Positions 6,125-9,501 of a DNA stretch of 9,501 nucleotides are shown here, piece after piece (within the stretch, counting starts at the first letter, position 1; each line of letters opens with the position of its first letter). Made by a program: the position numbers and the translations under genes. The notes beneath the pieces are model-generated. The model was not told the DNA's origin. It made no database searches and worked only from the letters and a program-made list of their open reading frames with translations. The DNA is from Planctomycetaceae bacterium (lineage in GTDB: Bacteria > Planctomycetota > Planctomycetia > Pirellulales > Pirellulaceae): contig PAJC01000013.1 of assembly GCA_002705165.1 (NCBI GenBank), positions 8,970 through 18,470 on the forward strand, in the 5' to 3' direction.

Positions 6125-8090
6125 ATTCAAAAGCTTCCGAACCGGGACTCTCTGCCGAATTACCTGTGTGACTCAAGGCAGCACCTAGTATAGAAGCGGT
6201 AAAAATCAATGGGTATAACCTCTCATGATACCACAGCTTAGCGAAGTAGAAACCAATCGGGGAGCATTCGAGGTATCTGTCAGTTTCCACTCGATTTATT
6301 AACCATGCAAGTCCCTTCTCGACGGTCTTGGCCTGATGTTCCGGATTTGGGCTATGAAGTAGTGTTTCCAACGCCAGCGCTGTCTCTTCAATACTACTTC
6401 CCAACCGCTGATTACAGATTTTTCCGTTTTCCAGACGTTGATGTGAGACTCCACTTCCCCACCCACCATCTTCATTTTGATTTGTGACCAGCCATTGGAA
6501 TCCCTGTCTGGCTGGTTCCTGCTCCAGATAACCCCAGCATGCATAGGCGAGTAAAACCTTGGCAGTCCCGTAAACGGGGTTTTCTTCCTGTGGATGATCC
6601 TGATTACCAAACCAGAGAGGAAACCAACTACCATCTTTATTTTGCTGAGAACGGAGGTACTTAAATCCCTGGTGGACCACTTTGGCGAAGGCTTCAGATT
6701 TCCCAGCAAACAAACCATCTTCGGAAATCAGGTCGGCTTCCCATGCTTTTAGGGCTCGCAGGACATGTGCCGACAGATCGGCACCACTTCGATCGAAAGG
6801 GAGTTTTCCCCAACCTTTGCAAAACGTTGGCCAGCCGTTGTCCCGATTTTGAAGGTCCAGCATCCATTGAATACCTTCCATGGCGGCCCGGCGTATGCGG
6901 GGGAGGTTCTCAAGATGGAAGGAAGGAGAACGTCTGATACTGTGGAGTGCAAGGATTGCAGAAGGAGTGTCATCACAATCCGGGACAGCACCGGAGAGAT
7001 CGCTCCAACCCCAGCCTCCCGGAGCAGCACCGGTAAATGGATGTGGCTCGGTGTTTTGGCAATTGAGTAGCCAGTCTGTGACTCCCAATTCGGCAGTATC
7101 TATTTGGTGATTGTCCAACGCGTTGAGCGAAAGGGAAGTATTCCAGGTGGCCAGATTTGTGTCGATTGGCCAGCTACCATCTTCTCGCAACGTGTCCACC
7201 AAAAATCGAACGGCATTTTTGGTGACGGCGTGAGAAGCTCGCCCCGTAGAGATCAGACTCATTGCGACAAACGAGGTTAACGGAATGGCTTCTAAATAGC
7301 CGCCACTCGCCGGTTGCATTTGCTCCAATACCTTCACGCTTTTTTTCACGGCCATCGCACGTATGATGCGAGTGATAGGGTTCCACGGTTTTTGATGAAA
7401 GTACTTTGCCTGACCAATTCCAACAAGCGCCGGGATGGCATAGCTAACGACGGGCAACTGGAGAAATCGGTAAAAAGACTGAGGAAAGCAAGCCAGTTCG
7501 AAAGGTAGTGAAGCAACGTCAGACCATGGAACGAGTCCTGCCAATGCAGCGTTAGTCAGAATAGGTACGGCGAAGGTCTTGTCTTTTCCATATCGTGTTT
7601 TCAGCCCATCAATCCACCCCATTTTGTCGACATAAGCGGTAGCACTCTCTATAGCTTCAGAGTAATCCTCTGCCTTCTCGGCCAGTTTGATTGCAGCGAT
7701 GACGAGAATGGTGGTTGCAATGTTGGAGTAGCTTAAGTTCGTATCTCCCCAGCCACCATCATCGTTTTGGTTATTAGCAAGCCAGGCGGTGCCTGCGTCA
7801 AGATAATCGAGCAGTTCCCTACGCTCGGGAAGTCCTTGAGGGTTCATTGGGTAATGTTTGAGGAGCAGGCCCAGCGTGCTGACCGCGGTGGCGGTGGAAA
7901 GTGCGGAGTTCGCTAACTCGCCTTTCCAAAAGACTTGCTCGTTTCGATCGTCGAGCAGACGTTGCCGGGCTTTTTCAGCTGCAATTTTTAAACGCGATGA
8001 ACCAAGCAGTCGTTGTTCAGAAGAGGCGTCGTTTTCCATGGGTTGTGGGCTGTACTGAAAGTACTCGTTATCTTTCTCAACACAGTTCAT
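6123..8090 (-). CDS. Squalene-hopene-cyclase superfamily terpene cyclase, divergent
   Basis: A protein of 655 residues from ATG 8090; an in-frame GTG at 8108 would add six residues, and neither start has a clear Shine-Dalgarno site. Length fits class II triterpene cyclases (about 630-680). Seen (numbering from ATG): PDCDDT at 370-375, the DxDD acid motif that protonates the terminal double bond; QW-type repeats QNDDGGW (108-114), DGSW (304-307), QNRDNGW (414-420), QNKDGSW (483-489) and QNEDGGW (538-544); and YGTAKVLLAY (507-516). Known: such enzymes are membrane-associated alpha-barrel cyclases making hopene, sporulenol-type or other polycyclic products. Odd: the N-terminal segment WKGELANSALSTATAV differs from the canonical W-ELEAD-IPAEY hopene-cyclase pattern, and a GGWGWSDLSGAVPD stretch precedes the acid motif. 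It lies 14 bases upstream of a polyprenyl synthase. The substrate may be squalene or another polyprene, so I withhold the symbol shc. Confidence 0.85.
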   Translation of the reverse strand: MNCVEKDNEYFQYSPQPMENDASSEQRLLGSSRLKIAAEKARQRLLDDRNEQVFWKGELANSALSTATAVSTLGLLLKHYPMNPQGLPERRELLDYLDAGTAWLANNQNDDGGWGDTNLSYSNIATTILVIAAIKLAEKAEDYSEAIESATAYVDKMGWIDGLKTRYGKDKTFAVPILTNAALAGLVPWSDVASLPFELACFPQSFYRFLQLPVVSYAIPALVGIGQAKYFHQKPWNPITRIIRAMAVKKSVKVLEQMQPASGGYLEAIPLTSFVAMSLISTGRASHAVTKNAVRFLVDTLREDGSWPIDTNLATWNTSLSLNALDNHQIDTAELGVTDWLLNCQNTEPHPFTGAAPGGWGWSDLSGAVPDCDDTPSAILALHSIRRSPSFHLENLPRIRRAAMEGIQWMLDLQNRDNGWPTFCKGWGKLPFDRSGADLSAHVLRALKAWEADLISEDGLFAGKSEAFAKVVHQGFKYLRSQQNKDGSWFPLWFGNQDHPQEENPVYGTAKVLLAYACWGYLEQEPARQGFQWLVTNQNEDGGWGSGVSHQRLENGKICNQRLGSSIEETALALETLLHSPNPEHQAKTVEKGLAWLINRVETDRYLECSPIGFYFAKLWYHERLYPLIFTASILGAALSHTGNSAESPGSEAFE

Positions 8091-8181
8091 TATGCTGGGG
8101 GTTAGCACGAGAAAGTAGGCTTAGCTCGGCCTGAAGTGCCTCAGCAATTAGGTGTTATGTCTCTAATTGACTAGCTTTGGT

Positions 8182-9435
8182 TTACCCCGGTTTTTGGGGG
8201 TTTTCAGTTCTAGTATCAATCCATTTATCGGCGTTAAAGTGTTTAGAATAGGCTCCGTAATCGTTGAACCAAAACTTCTTCGCCAGACGATAGGCAATAT
8301 TCTTTTCGGGAATTTCTTTGCCAGGATTGTATTGGGAAGGTCGGATCTCCATTTCCTCAAGCTCTTTAATGGCTTCACCGCGAATGGTGGTATCTTTCGC
8401 ATTATGTTTTTCAGCCAATTCTTTGAGTAAATCAGGTCGCTCAAGGATGATACAGCCCCGAGTGCTCTCGGCAGCAATTTTTCGGAAGTCGCTTAAGAAC
8501 TCGGATTCATTGAAGACTTCCTTGAGTGGTCGCTCATCGTAGATTGACTCTTTCGAAAGTTGAATAATCGGACACGGTTCGATATCACCCCAGGGACTGA
8601 TGTGATGTGTAAACCCGGTTGCCGCAGGACAGAGTGCATTACCATCACCATCATGGTAGGCGTCAATCATAACAATAGGCTTCTTAGCTCGTGTCTCGAC
8701 CACGAATTTCCGAACGTTATATTGCTGTTCAGGCGTTAAGGCTAATTCAGGGCAGGCATCAGGGCCAACTGGCCGGTAGATGTGGAACCAGCCGTACATG
8801 ACGCCCAGTTCAATGAGGCGATCGATCCATGCGTCGTTGACCAAATCCTCGTAGTTTGTCTGGCAGACACTCGTGCAGACCCCTGTCAGTAGTCCTGCAT
8901 CGAGACAATTGTGTAGGCCTTCCATGGTGTCATTAAGCACCTGTAATTTTCCGCGGCGCTCGTTCGAGACAATTTCGGTACCTTCTACACTGATTAGCGG
9001 AGTAGCGTTACCGAGGCGTTTTAGTTCTTTGGCAACTTCCGGAGTGATGAAATGGCCGTTAGTGAAGATTTGAAAGTAAACATCTCGATTATCTTCCAGT
9101 ATCTGAAGTATCTCTTTGTGGAGAAATGGCTCCCCACCAAGCAGGCCAAAGAAGGAATTACCCATCTCTTTCGCCTGGCCAATGATGTCGTTCATTTTTT
9201 CGACATCGATCTTCTCCTGTTTTGCTGCTACATCAACCCAACACCCCTGACAGCGAAGATTGCAGCTATTGATGATTGAGATGTAGAGGAATGGTGGAAA
9301 GAAGTCACCTTGCTTCAATCGCTTCTTATGCTTTTGAACAGATCGAATACCTTTAAACCCGGCTTTATAAGCGAGATTCCATAAGAGTCGCTTGTTGGTA
9401 TTAAACAACAACCGTTTTGCCATTCGAAGATACAT
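8182..9435 (-). CDS. Radical SAM enzyme with twitch/SPASM-like C-terminus
   Basis: A 417-residue protein starting at ATG 9435; ATG 9423 is a possible alternative, and neither has a strong Shine-Dalgarno site. Seen: CNLRCQGC at residues 58-65 is the CxxxCxxC site for the radical SAM 4Fe-4S cluster; GGEPF at 100-104 is the SAM-binding GGE motif. C269, G283 and C288 fit the C-x13-G-x4-C start of a SPASM/twitch domain, and C328 may supply another ligand, so a second Fe-S cluster is likely. The N-terminal 45 residues are basic with amphipathic stretches, suggesting membrane contact. Known: the family makes 5'-deoxyadenosyl radicals for difficult C-H or C-C chemistry. It is not recognisably HpnH, the hopanoid adenosyl transferase, which has a different C-terminal domain. 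It probably opens the operon upstream of the cyclase, so modification of the terpenoid product is a reasonable inference; the substrate is unknown. Confidence 0.85.
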   Translation of the reverse strand: MYLRMAKRLLFNTNKRLLWNLAYKAGFKGIRSVQKHKKRLKQGDFFPPFLYISIINSCNLRCQGCWVDVAAKQEKIDVEKMNDIIGQAKEMGNSFFGLLGGEPFLHKEILQILEDNRDVYFQIFTNGHFITPEVAKELKRLGNATPLISVEGTEIVSNERRGKLQVLNDTMEGLHNCLDAGLLTGVCTSVCQTNYEDLVNDAWIDRLIELGVMYGWFHIYRPVGPDACPELALTPEQQYNVRKFVVETRAKKPIVMIDAYHDGDGNALCPAATGFTHHISPWGDIEPCPIIQLSKESIYDERPLKEVFNESEFLSDFRKIAAESTRGCIILERPDLLKELAEKHNAKDTTIRGEAIKELEEMEIRPSQYNPGKEIPEKNIAYRLAKKFWFNDYGAYSKHFNADKWIDTRTENPQKPG

Positions 9436-9489
9436 AGCCGAGGGTAGTCCGGAAATTGTGTTGCGTATAAAGTAGATACTCGATTATTT

Positions 9490-9495
9490 AGTATA
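9490..9495 (-). promoter_or_regulatory. Possible -10 box for the five-gene set
   Basis: TATACT on the minus strand matches a sigma-70 -10 box at five of six positions and would give a leader of about 50 bases to the radical SAM ATG. The matching -35 would lie outside the window. An in-frame TAA at 9486-9484 confirms that the radical SAM frame does not extend through this region. Confidence 0.25.
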
Positions 9496-9501
9496 GCCTC
9501 C

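Noticed and set aside
6299..6718. 139-codon minus-strand frame inside the cyclase gene
   Set aside because: It overlaps the cyclase in another frame, and its translation shows no domain pattern, while the cyclase frame carries QW repeats across the same bases.
8182..9435. HpnH hopanoid adenosyl transferase
   Set aside because: Radical SAM next to a cyclase suggested it, but the sequence around the Cys motif and the C-terminal C-x13-G-x4-C segment do not resemble HpnH and its DUF3463 tail.

Overview
The window carries seven protein genes, all on the minus strand. The likely source is a planctomycete of moderate G+C. I infer this from family resemblance from memory: a DUF116 domain fused to a polyprenyl synthetase, a cyclase with the SALSTATAV N-terminal signature, few strong Shine-Dalgarno sites, and a large symporter paired with DUF3311. 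There is no rRNA or other taxonomic marker, so this is not proof. I saw no RNA genes, CRISPR arrays, insertion sequences or broken genes.

Region 1 (2353-9435, transcribed right to left) is a compact five-gene set, probably one operon. In order of transcription it holds a radical SAM enzyme with a twitch/SPASM-like C-terminus; a squalene-hopene-cyclase-superfamily terpene cyclase; a DUF116-polyprenyl diphosphate synthase fusion; a small chorismate-pyruvate-lyase-like protein; and a flavoprotein with flavin-dependent halogenase motifs. Gaps are 91, 14, 87 and 24 nt. The fusion gene appears to start at TTG, with a Shine-Dalgarno site overlapping the cyclase stop codon. A hairpin follows the last gene.

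Taken together, the set has an isoprenoid chain maker, a polyprene cyclase, a probable 4-hydroxybenzoate maker, a possible halogenase or oxidase, and a radical SAM tailoring enzyme. The standard hopanoid genes for squalene formation (hpnC, hpnD, hpnE) and the radical SAM HpnH are not seen here. No UbiA prenyltransferase is seen either. The cyclase substrate is therefore open: squalene supplied from elsewhere, another polyprene, or a prenylated aromatic. A modified terpenoid or meroterpenoid lipid pathway is the working inference.

Region 2 (2117-2352) is an intergenic segment with a 3' hairpin for region 1 and a weak promoter candidate overlapping an alternating inverted repeat.

Region 3 (1-2116) is a two-gene transporter unit. 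A small DUF3311 membrane protein overlaps by one base (TAATG) with a sodium:solute symporter that runs off the left edge. The symporter has an unusual hydrophilic insert of about 175 residues. It is probably independent of region 1.
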